Below, in pieces: positions 1 through 7,221 of a stretch of DNA of 40,780 bases. Every line of letters starts with the position of its first letter. The stretch's first letter is position 1. The DNA comes from Xenorhabdus sp. IM139775 (GTDB lineage: Bacteria > Pseudomonadota > Gammaproteobacteria > Enterobacterales > Enterobacteriaceae): assembly GCF_028598745.1 (NCBI RefSeq), contig NZ_JAQRFK010000027.1:1-40780 (forward strand), given 5' to 3'. Made by a program: the position numbers and the translations under genes. The notes beneath the pieces were generated by a model. That model did no database searches, was not told where the DNA came from, and saw nothing but the letters and a program-made list of their open reading frames with translations.

Positions 1-94
1 CGTTTGCTGCATTACACAGCAAAATGCCGCTTTATACCGATATATACACAGATTTATCCACATATCGATATTTTGATAAAATTTATCGAGCATC

Positions 95-110
95 ACGCAA
101 ACGTTTTCGT
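95..110 (+). promoter_or_regulatory. PurR operator of purHD
   Basis: The 16-bp palindrome ACGCAAACGTTTTCGT differs by one base from the classical E. coli PurR box ACGCAAACGTTTGCGT. It lies about 140 bp upstream of the purH start and directly precedes a -10-like TACAAT at 111-116. That position suits repression of purHD by PurR with hypoxanthine or guanine. The promoter assignment is inferred; the operator match is direct. Confidence 0.88.
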
Positions 111-250
111 TACAATCTGCGAAGTAAAAATCACCCAGTGTTTTTTCAGATTGTTTTGAAATGTTATGGCAGAAACCATTTTTTCTATCAAATGAGTGGA
201 TTTTTCCCAATAACACATTCTGGTTTTATGAAATTCAAGGGATCACACCA

Positions 251-1849
251 ATGCAACAGCTTCGTCCAATCCGTCGTGCCCTGCTGAGTGTTTCTGACAA
301 AGCGGGGGTTGTTGAGTTTGCCAAAGCCTTATCCAATCGCGGTGTCGAACTGCTTTCAACGGGAGGTACTGCTCGTCTGCTGGCGGAAGCAGGATTGAAT
401 GTCACCGAGGTTTCTGACTATACAGGCTTCCCTGAAATGATGGATGGGCGTGTCAAAACACTTCACCCTAAAGTTCATGGTGGCATTTTGGGTCGGCGCG
501 GGCAGGATGATGAAGTGATGGCACAACACCAGATTTCACCGATTGATATGGTGGTCGTTAATCTTTATCCCTTTGCCCAAACCGTGGCAAAACCAAATTG
601 CTCTCTGGAAGATGCGGTAGAGAATATTGATATCGGTGGTCCAACAATGGTTCGCTCTGCGGCCAAGAACCACAAAGATGTGGCGATTGTGGTAAATAGC
701 CAAGATTACGACAAAATTATTGGGGAGATGGATAACCACCAAAATTCACTGACGCAGTCCACCCGCTTTAACTTAGCCATCAAAGCATTCGAGCATACCG
801 CCAGTTACGACAGCATGATTGCCAATTACTTTGGCAAGTTGGTTCCGCCATATTATGGTGAGACTGATCAGCCATCAGGACGTTTCCCTCGCACACTGAA
901 TCTGAATTTCATCAAAAAGCAGGATATGCGTTATGGTGAAAACAGCCATCAAGACGCGGCTTTCTATATAGAAGCAATAGAAGGCCAAATCGCGGAGGCT
1001 TCGATTTCCACGGCAACGCAGTTACAAGGCAAGGCACTCTCTTATAACAATATCGCGGATACCGATGCGGCACTGGAATGTGTAAAAAACTTCGCTGAAC
1101 CTGCTTGCGTTATTGTCAAACACGCCAACCCTTGTGGTGTTGCGATGGATGCTGACATCCATACCGCCTATGACCGTGCCTTTAAGACCGATCCGACCTC
1201 CGCCTTTGGTGGCATCATTGCGTTTAATCGTGAACTCGATGCCAAGACTGCACAGGCGATCATTGAACGCCAATTTGTTGAGGTCATCATTGCGCCTTCT
1301 ATTAATGAAGCCGCGCTGCCCATTCTGGCAACCAAACAAAATGTCCGTGTGTTGGCGTGCGGTGAATGGCATTCGCCGGTTGCCAACTTAGATTTCAAAC
1401 GTGTCAATGGGGGTTTGCTGGTACAAGATCGCGATTTGGGTATGGTAAAAGAAAGTGAACTGGTTGTGGTATCCAAGCGCCAGCCAACGGAACAAGAGAG
1501 GCAAGATGCCCTGTTCTGCTGGAAAGTTGCTAAGTTCGTCAAATCCAATGCCATTGTTTATGCCAAAGAAAATATGACAATGGGTATTGGTGCCGGCCAA
1601 ATGAGCCGTGTTTACTCTGCCAAAATCGCCGGTATTAAAGCCGCAGATGAGGGTTTGGACGTTCAGGGATGCGTCATGGCTTCCGATGCTTTCTTCCCCT
1701 TCCGCGATGGAATTGATGCCGCCGCCGCAGTGGGCGTGAGCTGTATTATCCAACCCGGTGGTTCCATCCGTGATAATGAAGTGATTGCGGCTGCCGATGA
1801 ACACGGCATTGCCATGATCTTCACAGGTATGCGCCATTTTCGCCATTAA
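251..1849 (+). CDS. purH: Bifunctional AICAR formyltransferase / IMP cyclohydrolase
   Basis: PurH catalyses the last two steps of IMP synthesis in the cytoplasm: formylation of AICAR with 10-formyl-THF, then ring closure. The 532-residue product matches E. coli PurH (529 aa) along its length. The N-terminal MGS-like cyclohydrolase domain (about residues 1-150) carries [11 protein letters not shown] and [20 protein letters not shown]. The transformylase domain carries the KHANPCGVA active-site segment. The frame is open back to 161, but the ATG at 251 is chosen because the protein then begins [19 protein letters not shown], as in the family, with a purine-rich AAGGGATC ahead of it. It lies downstream of a PurR box and 43 bp before purD, so it is the first gene of purHD. 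Confidence 0.97.
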   Translation: MQQLRPIRRALLSVSDKAGVVEFAKALSNRGVELLSTGGTARLLAEAGLNVTEVSDYTGFPEMMDGRVKTLHPKVHGGILGRRGQDDEVMAQHQISPIDMVVVNLYPFAQTVAKPNCSLEDAVENIDIGGPTMVRSAAKNHKDVAIVVNSQDYDKIIGEMDNHQNSLTQSTRFNLAIKAFEHTASYDSMIANYFGKLVPPYYGETDQPSGRFPRTLNLNFIKKQDMRYGENSHQDAAFYIEAIEGQIAEASISTATQLQGKALSYNNIADTDAALECVKNFAEPACVIVKHANPCGVAMDADIHTAYDRAFKTDPTSAFGGIIAFNRELDAKTAQAIIERQFVEVIIAPSINEAALPILATKQNVRVLACGEWHSPVANLDFKRVNGGLLVQDRDLGMVKESELVVVSKRQPTEQERQDALFCWKVAKFVKSNAIVYAKENMTMGIGAGQMSRVYSAKIAGIKAADEGLDVQGCVMASDAFFPFRDGIDAAAAVGVSCIIQPGGSIRDNEVIAAADEHGIAMIFTGMRHFRH

Positions 1850-1892
1850 CCACTTATGCCCCATGATTATGCCTTATTAATAGGAGCCTCAA

Positions 1893-3191
1893 ATGAACAT
1901 CTTGATTATTGGCAGTGGCGGAAGAGAACATGCCTTAGCCTGGAAAGCGGCACAATCACCCCTGGCAAATCAGGTTTATGTTGCACCGGGTAATGCGGGC
2001 ACTGCGTTGGAAGCTAATTTAGAAAATGTGGATATTGCCGCGACAGATATTGAAGGATTACTGGCATTTGCCAAAAATCATGATATTGGCCTGACCATTG
2101 TCGGGCCAGAAGCACCATTGGTTATCGGTGTGGTTGATGCTTTCCAGCAGGCAGGGTTAACTATTTTCGGCCCGACAAAAGCGGCTGCCCAACTGGAAGG
2201 TTCCAAAGCGTTCACCAAAGATTTCCTGGCTCGCCATCATATCCCCACAGCGGCCTATCAAAATTTCACCGAAATTGAACCAGCCCTGGCTTATTTGGAA
2301 AAAATGGGCGCACCCATCGTGATTAAAGCCGATGGTCTGGCGGCCGGTAAAGGTGTCGTGGTTGCCACAACGATGGAAGAAGCCCAAAGCGCCGTCAAAG
2401 ATATGCTGGCGGGTAATGCGTTTGGTAATGCAGGGCATCGTATTGTCATTGAAGAGTTTCTGGCAGGGGAAGAAGCCAGTTTTATTGTCATGGTGGATGG
2501 CAAGAATGTGGTGCCTATGGCAACCAGCCAAGATCACAAACGTGTAGGTGATGGCGATACCGGGCCGAATACCGGAGGAATGGGCGCTTATTCACCCGCA
2601 CCGGTCGTCACGGATGAGATCCACCAGCGAGTGATGGAAAAAATCATTTACCCTACCGTGGCAGGAATGGCCGCCGAAGGTCATACCTACGTGGGTTTTC
2701 TTTATGCAGGATTGATGATTGATAAACAGGCCGAGCCGAAAGTGATCGAATTTAACTGTCGATTTGGTGATCCTGAAACTCAACCTATCATGATGCGGTT
2801 ACGCTCTGATTTGGTCGAACTGTGCCTTGCCGGAGCCAAAGGCCAGTTAGGCGAAAAAACGTCGGCATGGGACGACCGTCCTGCCTTGGGCGTCGTGCTG
2901 GCAGCAGGCGGTTATCCGGCCAATTATGCCAAAGGTGACGTTATCAGTGGGCTAGTGCAGAAATCAGATGCTGATGAATCAGACATCGATGAAAAAGTCT
3001 TTCATGCCGGAACGGCTTTTAAGGATGAAAGTGTCATTACTGCGGGTGGACGTGTTTTATGTGTGACTGCCTTAGGTTGTGATATTGCTGATGCGCAAAA
3101 AAAAGCGTACCTGAGAGCCAGGCAAATCAATTGGGCAGGGTGTTTTTATCGTAAAGATATCGGCTACCGAGCAATCGCCCGTTTGAAATAG
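1893..3191 (+). CDS. purD: Phosphoribosylamine-glycine ligase (GAR synthetase)
   Basis: PurD joins glycine to 5-phosphoribosylamine using ATP, the second step of de novo purine synthesis. The 432-residue protein begins with the family signature MNILIIGSGGREHALAWK. It has the ATP-grasp core (KADGLAAGKGVVVA near residue 145, and a GDPETQPIMMRL metal/ATP segment near 290). It ends with the GARS C-domain WAGCFYRKDIGYRAI, as in E. coli. AGGAG at 1882-1886 sets the start. It is the second gene of the purHD operon and shares the PurR-controlled promoter upstream of purH. The zraPSR genes that follow purD in E. coli are absent. Confidence 0.97.
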   Translation: MNILIIGSGGREHALAWKAAQSPLANQVYVAPGNAGTALEANLENVDIAATDIEGLLAFAKNHDIGLTIVGPEAPLVIGVVDAFQQAGLTIFGPTKAAAQLEGSKAFTKDFLARHHIPTAAYQNFTEIEPALAYLEKMGAPIVIKADGLAAGKGVVVATTMEEAQSAVKDMLAGNAFGNAGHRIVIEEFLAGEEASFIVMVDGKNVVPMATSQDHKRVGDGDTGPNTGGMGAYSPAPVVTDEIHQRVMEKIIYPTVAGMAAEGHTYVGFLYAGLMIDKQAEPKVIEFNCRFGDPETQPIMMRLRSDLVELCLAGAKGQLGEKTSAWDDRPALGVVLAAGGYPANYAKGDVISGLVQKSDADESDIDEKVFHAGTAFKDESVITAGGRVLCVTALGCDIADAQKKAYLRARQINWAGCFYRKDIGYRAIARLK

Positions 3192-3212
3192 ATCACGAAA
3201 AAGCTCAATCTA

Positions 3213-3255
3213 AACCGACGAAAGTGACAGAATTACAGCTTATCTTTCGTCGGTT
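3213..3255. terminator. Convergent hairpin between purD and yjaH
   Basis: A perfect 12-bp inverted repeat, AACCGACGAAAG at 3213-3224 and CTTTCGTCGGTT at 3244-3255, with a 19-nt loop, lies where purD (+) and yjaH (-) converge. It overlaps the last codons of yjaH. A T-rich stretch follows it on the minus strand only. It is probably a bidirectional terminator or 3'-end stabiliser; the role is inferred from position. Confidence 0.55.
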
Positions 3256-4003
3256 CCCAACGACAAAAATCATCATTCGCGACCAACAACAGCTTATTTC
3301 CTGCGGGCGAATTCAGCCATGCAATCGTTAATAAACCAGCGCTGTTATTTCGCCTTTCTTCGAGCCACTTTTGAGCATGAAGCCCAAATTCAATCGCTAA
3401 TTGTGTTCCTGAACAGGTGGTCACTCGCCCATCCTGCCAATGTCCTTGTAATAACTTCACCTTATCGGCAATTAAAGCGTCACTGGTTTTTTCTATCTGC
3501 GTGGCATCAGATTTCAGACGATCCACATCATCATCGGATAGCGGTTCATTACGCTTTTGCAATTGCCGCAGTTTAAAAATGACAGCGTTATCTTGGGCGA
3601 TACGTAATGTTTCTACGATTGGCGGATTATCGAACACATTGCGACGGATTTGCCACAAGCTGCCATGACGATATTCGTAAAAAGTCACAATGGTGTCTTT
3701 ATTACGGCTGCTTTTATCGTGATAAGAAGTATCGTTATAAGAAGTGTCGTTGTAAGAGGTATCGTTGTAAGCGTTATCATAGTAAGGACTGTAAACACTC
3801 ATGATAACCTGAGGCTGACTGTTTTGGTCATCCAAACGCCATAAACGGATAACACCGCTGTCAGTGACAAAACCACTGGCGCTGAAAAGGGGGGGGTTGG
3901 GCTGAATCGAACAGGCGCTGAGCAAAGAGACGAACCCTAATGCTAACAGCCCCTGTAGAATCAACAAAAGGGGTTTATTTTCCCCTCTTATTTTTTTTCG
4001 CAA
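3233..4003 (-). CDS. yjaH: YjaH-like DUF1481 lipoprotein
   Basis: This is a 256-residue envelope protein of unknown function. It follows hupA by 5 bp, as yjaH does in E. coli, and reads as a DUF1481 member. The N-terminus has a basic region, a hydrophobic stretch and the lipobox LLSAC (Cys at about residue 31), so it should be a lipid-anchored periplasmic lipoprotein. Residues 75-99 hold five 5-residue repeats (YYDNA, YNDTS x3, YHDKS), encoded by 15-bp DNA repeats. The only start giving a basic n-region is TTG at 4003, which lacks a good Shine-Dalgarno sequence. Translation may be coupled to hupA. The C-terminal half has no recognisable catalytic motif. Confidence 0.75.
   Translation of the reverse strand: MRKKIRGENKPLLLILQGLLALGFVSLLSACSIQPNPPLFSASGFVTDSGVIRLWRLDDQNSQPQVIMSVYSPYYDNAYNDTSYNDTSYNDTSYHDKSSRNKDTIVTFYEYRHGSLWQIRRNVFDNPPIVETLRIAQDNAVIFKLRQLQKRNEPLSDDDVDRLKSDATQIEKTSDALIADKVKLLQGHWQDGRVTTCSGTQLAIEFGLHAQKWLEERRNNSAGLLTIAWLNSPAGNKLLLVANDDFCRWEPTKDKL
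3711..3785 (-). repeat. Five 15-bp tandem repeats inside yjaH
   Basis: Five imperfect 15-bp units at 3711-3725, 3726-3740, 3741-3755, 3756-3770 and 3771-3785 encode YHDKS, YNDTS, YNDTS, YNDTS and YYDNA (listed by ascending coordinate). The period is a multiple of three, so copy-number change would not break the frame. Confidence 0.85.
3969..3986 (-). terminator. Candidate hupA terminator
   Basis: Read on the minus strand, AGGGG - 8 nt - CCCCT is followed by TTTT and begins about 20 nt after the hupA stop. The geometry fits an intrinsic terminator, but the stem is only 5 bp and it lies inside the first codons of yjaH as called. It could act as an attenuator between the two genes. Confidence 0.4.
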
Positions 4004-4008
4004 TTCGA

Positions 4009-4281
4009 TTACTTAACTGCGTCTTTCAGTGCCTTACCAGCGGAGAAAGCAGGTACGTTTGCTGCTGCGATTTTAATTTCGTTACCAGTTTGTGGGTTAC
4101 GACCAGTACGTTCTGCACGGTGGTTAACTTTGAAAGTACCAAAGCCTACCAACTGCACTGCATCACCATTTTTCAGCGATTCAGTGATTGCGTTCAAAGT
4201 TGACTCCAGCGCCGCTTTAGCCTGAGTTTTAGTCAGGTCTGCACCTGCTGCAATTGCATCAACCAATTCAGTCTTATTCAT
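4009..4281 (-). CDS. hupA: DNA-binding protein HU-alpha
   Basis: HU is a histone-like dimer that bends and compacts DNA. The 90-residue sequence matches the E. coli HU-alpha length exactly and differs at only a few positions. It keeps [14 protein letters not shown], the beta-arm core [14 protein letters not shown] with the intercalating proline, and the C-terminus [13 protein letters not shown] lies 7 nt ahead of the ATG. Its own promoter should lie in the 186 bp between it and yjaG. yjaH follows it on the same strand. Confidence 0.98.
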   Translation of the reverse strand: MNKTELVDAIAAGADLTKTQAKAALESTLNAITESLKNGDAVQLVGFGTFKVNHRAERTGRNPQTGNEIKIAAANVPAFSAGKALKDAVK

Positions 4282-4467
4282 AGATTATCCTTACAGTGTG
4301 TTTATCGTTTGCAAAGCATCGAGTGCGACGGATATGCCGATTTGACAGCACCCCTGCATACACGCACCGATAGCCACTTCTTTTCGCCCTCCAATGTAGA
4401 ACAGAGTGAGGGCAAATGTGAAGCCTTTTAAATACGGCAAATCAAGCACTAAGTCACGTTTTATGAG

Positions 4468-5058
4468 TTACTGCTCCAAATTTATGCCGATATTGCTCAC
4501 CCCCGCTTCACGGAGATCAGCCTTTAATCCTTTAATTAATTCGATGTCCCGTTCTTCGCAATCTGCCAACAAACGGTAAATCTCCCATTGAATATCCCAT
4601 TCTTCCTCAATGGCCGGTAATACTGTTAATTCATCCTCGGTCATTTCTCGACTGGCTTGCGTCATTTCCAGCATAGCAACAGTCCGGATGGATATTTCAC
4701 TGACGGCTATTGCATGTTCTAACGTCGAGCCACTCAAACGAGAATGAACGACTTCACCCAATGCAATGCATGCATCAATCGCTGGATACACACCATAAAT
4801 ATCATAATCTTCTGATGATGGGATAATGGCTTCCAATTTTTCCAGCTGATTATCAAAATTCACTTTTGCATCTTTAACGACCAAAATTTCCCACACGAGA
4901 TCCATAATGCGGCGATATTGTGCAGGGTCTGCAAACCCGCTCTGGAGACAAAATACCTGATAATTTGGATACATCCGCTCACATAGACTAGCCATAAAAG
5001 TCAAATGTTGCCAACTTTCGAGTTTCTCCAACCTCAGGTGAATCGGGTTTCTTAACAT
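4468..5058 (-). CDS. yjaG: DUF416 family protein YjaG
   Basis: The 196-residue cytoplasmic protein matches E. coli YjaG in length and nearly throughout, for example PIHLRLEKLESWQH at the start and AECEERDIELIKGL-like and EAGVSNIGI segments near the end. The DUF416 family is all-helical, has no assigned biochemical role, and is conserved next to hupA and nfi in enterics. No signal peptide, membrane segment or catalytic motif is visible. It is transcribed in the same direction as nfi (76 bp upstream) and hupA (186 bp downstream), so it may be part of the hemE-nfi-yjaG transcript. Confidence 0.94.
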   Translation of the reverse strand: MLRNPIHLRLEKLESWQHLTFMASLCERMYPNYQVFCLQSGFADPAQYRRIMDLVWEILVVKDAKVNFDNQLEKLEAIIPSSEDYDIYGVYPAIDACIALGEVVHSRLSGSTLEHAIAVSEISIRTVAMLEMTQASREMTEDELTVLPAIEEEWDIQWEIYRLLADCEERDIELIKGLKADLREAGVSNIGINLEQ

Positions 5059-5134
5059 TGGTCGTTACTCATGATGCCTAATTTGCGTCGAAGTTTACCT
5101 GAAAATCAAGAATATCCACACTTTTCCGCCACAA

Positions 5135-5824
5135 TTATAGATTTTTCTGCATTGTTTGCCTAAAAAACAGTCTATTTGAGGCAATCCCATCCGCCCAACG
5201 GGTCGGTTCAGGTAGTTTATATCCCCTCAGACACTGCTCAACCCAAAATACAGCACTGTCAGTACTGACCCGATGTCCGAGGGAAATATAGAGAGGATTA
5301 CATCTTTTTTTGCTTCTCAATACAACACCGACCTGCTCGCCGTGATCCAGCAACGGCTGACGATTTCCCTGAATATCACCTACTTGTGCATGTTCACCAC
5401 ACAAACGGCTTTTCGCCACCCCAATAGTGGGAACATCGGCTAATAGCCCAAAATGACTGGCAATACCAAAACGCCGGGGATGGGCAATGCCCTGACCATC
5501 CACCATCACCAAATCAGGCCTCAGGCTTAATTTTTGCCATGCAGCCATCAATGCAGGATATTCACGAAATGAAAGTAAACCGGGGATATAGGGAAGCAGC
5601 GTATCAATCCTGGTAATTTGGTATTCGGCCACTTCCAATGAGGGATACTGCAAAACCACCATGGCGGCACGCGTCACCGTACCGTTTTGTTCAAACCCAA
5701 CATCAGCGCCCGCAATGAACTTTGGCGTAAAATCGGGCGTAAAAGAGGCAGAAAAAGCATCATGGCGGATAACCTGCCGTGACTTCTCTCTCTGTTCCTG
5801 ACGCAATGCCTTGGTATCAATCAT
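5135..5824 (-). CDS. nfi: Endonuclease V (deoxyinosine 3'-endonuclease)
   Basis: Nfi cuts DNA one nucleotide 3' of deoxyinosine and starts repair of deaminated adenine. The 229-residue protein (E. coli 223) has the three Mg2+-binding acids: Asp41 in AGADVGF, Glu88 in SFREYPA and Asp109 in [12 protein letters not shown]. The wedge motif PYIPG (about residues 78-82) that senses the lesion is present. Its ATG lies 4 nt after the hemE stop with no clear Shine-Dalgarno sequence, so translation is probably coupled to hemE. Confidence 0.96.
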   Translation of the reverse strand: MIDTKALRQEQREKSRQVIRHDAFSASFTPDFTPKFIAGADVGFEQNGTVTRAAMVVLQYPSLEVAEYQITRIDTLLPYIPGLLSFREYPALMAAWQKLSLRPDLVMVDGQGIAHPRRFGIASHFGLLADVPTIGVAKSRLCGEHAQVGDIQGNRQPLLDHGEQVGVVLRSKKRCNPLYISLGHRVSTDSAVFWVEQCLRGYKLPEPTRWADGIASNRLFFRQTMQKNL

Positions 5825-5828
5825 AGGA

Positions 5829-6893
5829 TCATTGATGGTATTTTACTGAAAGCCGGTGTACTGCTTCGACGAATGCACCTGCGTGCTCCGGCGGAACATC
5901 CTGATGAATGCCATGCCCCAAATTGAAAACATGCCCGTTACCCACACCAAAATCTTGTAAAATTGTCGAAACTTCTTCTTCAATTCGAGCCGGCTGGGCA
6001 TATAACATGGAGGGGTCCATATTGCCCTGCAAAGCGACCTTATCGCCAACCCGCCGACGCGCATCCGCCATATTCGTTGTCCAATCCAAACCCAGCGCAT
6101 CACAACCTGTTGCTGCCATCGCCTCAAGCCACTGCCCTCCCCCTTTGGTGAACAGGGTCACAGGCACACGACGCCCTTCATGTTCACGGATCAATCCATC
6201 CACGATTTTGTGCATGTATTGCAGGGAAAATGCCAGATAATCGCGATGGGACAAAACGCCACCCCAAGTATCGAAAATCATGACAGACTGGGCACCCGCT
6301 TTTATCTGCGCGTTCAAATATAGAATAACGCTGTTTGCCAATTTATCCAGTAACCTATGCAATGCCGCAGGCTCTGTATACATCATGGCTTTAATTTTGG
6401 TGAAAGCCTTGCTGCTTCCGCCCTCAACCATATAAGTTGCCAATGTCCACGGGCTACCCGAAAAACCGATCAAAGGAACTTGCCCTGCCAGTGCCTTGCG
6501 AATAGCACGTACTGCATCCATCACATAGCCCAATTCCAGTTCGGGATCGGGCACAGGTAATTTTTCTACATCAGCAGAATTCTGGATCGGAGAATGAAAA
6601 CGTGGCCCTTCCCCCGTTTCGAAGTAAAGCCCCAATCCCATCGCATCAGGGATCGTCAAAATATCGGAAAACAGGATAGCGGCATCCAGGGGAAAACGGC
6701 GCAAAGGCTGGAGAGTGACTTCACAAGCCAATTCCGTGTTTTTGCATAACGAGATGAAATCTCCCGCCTCCTGACGTGTCGCTTTATATTCGGGTAAATA
6801 TCGACCTGCCTGACGCATCATCCAGACCGGTGTGATATCGACAGGCTGACGCAATAAGGCACGCAGATAGCGGTCGTTTTTCAACTCATTCAT
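5829..6893 (-). CDS. hemE: Uroporphyrinogen decarboxylase
   Basis: HemE removes the four acetate carboxyls of uroporphyrinogen III to give coproporphyrinogen III in haem synthesis. The 354-residue product (E. coli 354) carries [13 protein letters not shown] with the substrate-binding Arg27 and Arg31, FSDILT with the catalytic Asp77, the conserved [10 protein letters not shown] segment, and C-terminal [21 protein letters not shown] lies 8 nt ahead of the ATG. It leads the nfi-yjaG run. In E. coli nudC lies just upstream on the same strand; here a peptidase gene in the opposite orientation separates the two. Confidence 0.97.
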   Translation of the reverse strand: MNELKNDRYLRALLRQPVDITPVWMMRQAGRYLPEYKATRQEAGDFISLCKNTELACEVTLQPLRRFPLDAAILFSDILTIPDAMGLGLYFETGEGPRFHSPIQNSADVEKLPVPDPELELGYVMDAVRAIRKALAGQVPLIGFSGSPWTLATYMVEGGSSKAFTKIKAMMYTEPAALHRLLDKLANSVILYLNAQIKAGAQSVMIFDTWGGVLSHRDYLAFSLQYMHKIVDGLIREHEGRRVPVTLFTKGGGQWLEAMAATGCDALGLDWTTNMADARRRVGDKVALQGNMDPSMLYAQPARIEEEVSTILQDFGVGNGHVFNLGHGIHQDVPPEHAGAFVEAVHRLSVKYHQ

Positions 6894-7221
6894 GACAAGC
6901 TCCCTTGATTATCAACAAAAAGCGCTCGCATGATAACACGTCGAAAGCCGAACTTCCGTCGTGACAGTCAACAAATAAACCCATTCCGCCATAACAAACA
7001 ACATCAGATAAAAAAATACGGACAGAATCACAAAACCCAAGACAAAGGCTATGCACACTGGCCCTCCGCTCCCATCATGTTACATTAATGTTGCGCATAT
7101 GTTTTGCGAAGGCAGGGGAATGGTTCCACAGGCGCATAAACCATGTGACTGGGATGAACGAGCGCAGCCAACAACGCTGCAACTTGAATGACAACGTCGC
7201 TACAAGAAGGAGTTTCGATTG
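6894..7221. other. Divergent intergenic region hemE / dcp-like gene
   Basis: These 328 bp carry no convincing gene. They should hold the promoters of hemE (minus) and of the peptidase (plus). No strong -10/-35 pair stands out by eye. Its 3' part (7160-7193) contains a copy of an enterobacterial intergenic repeat, listed separately, which would fall in the peptidase leader. Confidence 0.6.
7160..7193. repeat. Enterobacterial palindromic repeat (TTCAAGTTGCAG type)
   Basis: Read on the minus strand, this reads GTCATTCAAGTTGCAGCG followed by TTGTTGGCTGCGCT. This resembles a dispersed repeat I know from Yersinia, Serratia, Photorhabdus and Xenorhabdus intergenic regions. It contains the small inverted repeat GCAGC/GCTGC (7164-7168, 7176-7180). 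Related fragments occur at 32955-33010 and near 40660-40775. Identification is from memory of the family. Confidence 0.55.

Noticed and set aside
1-94. End of an rRNA operon or a gene upstream of purH
   Set aside because: E. coli has an rRNA operon near purH, but nothing in these bases resembles rRNA, tRNA or a coding start.
161-250. A longer purH start at 161
   Set aside because: The extra 30 residues have no family counterpart and cover the leader downstream of the PurR box; ATG 251 gives the conserved N-terminus.
1022-1864. Long open frames antisense to purH
   Set aside because: No ribosome sites and no protein-like composition; they mirror the codons of purH.
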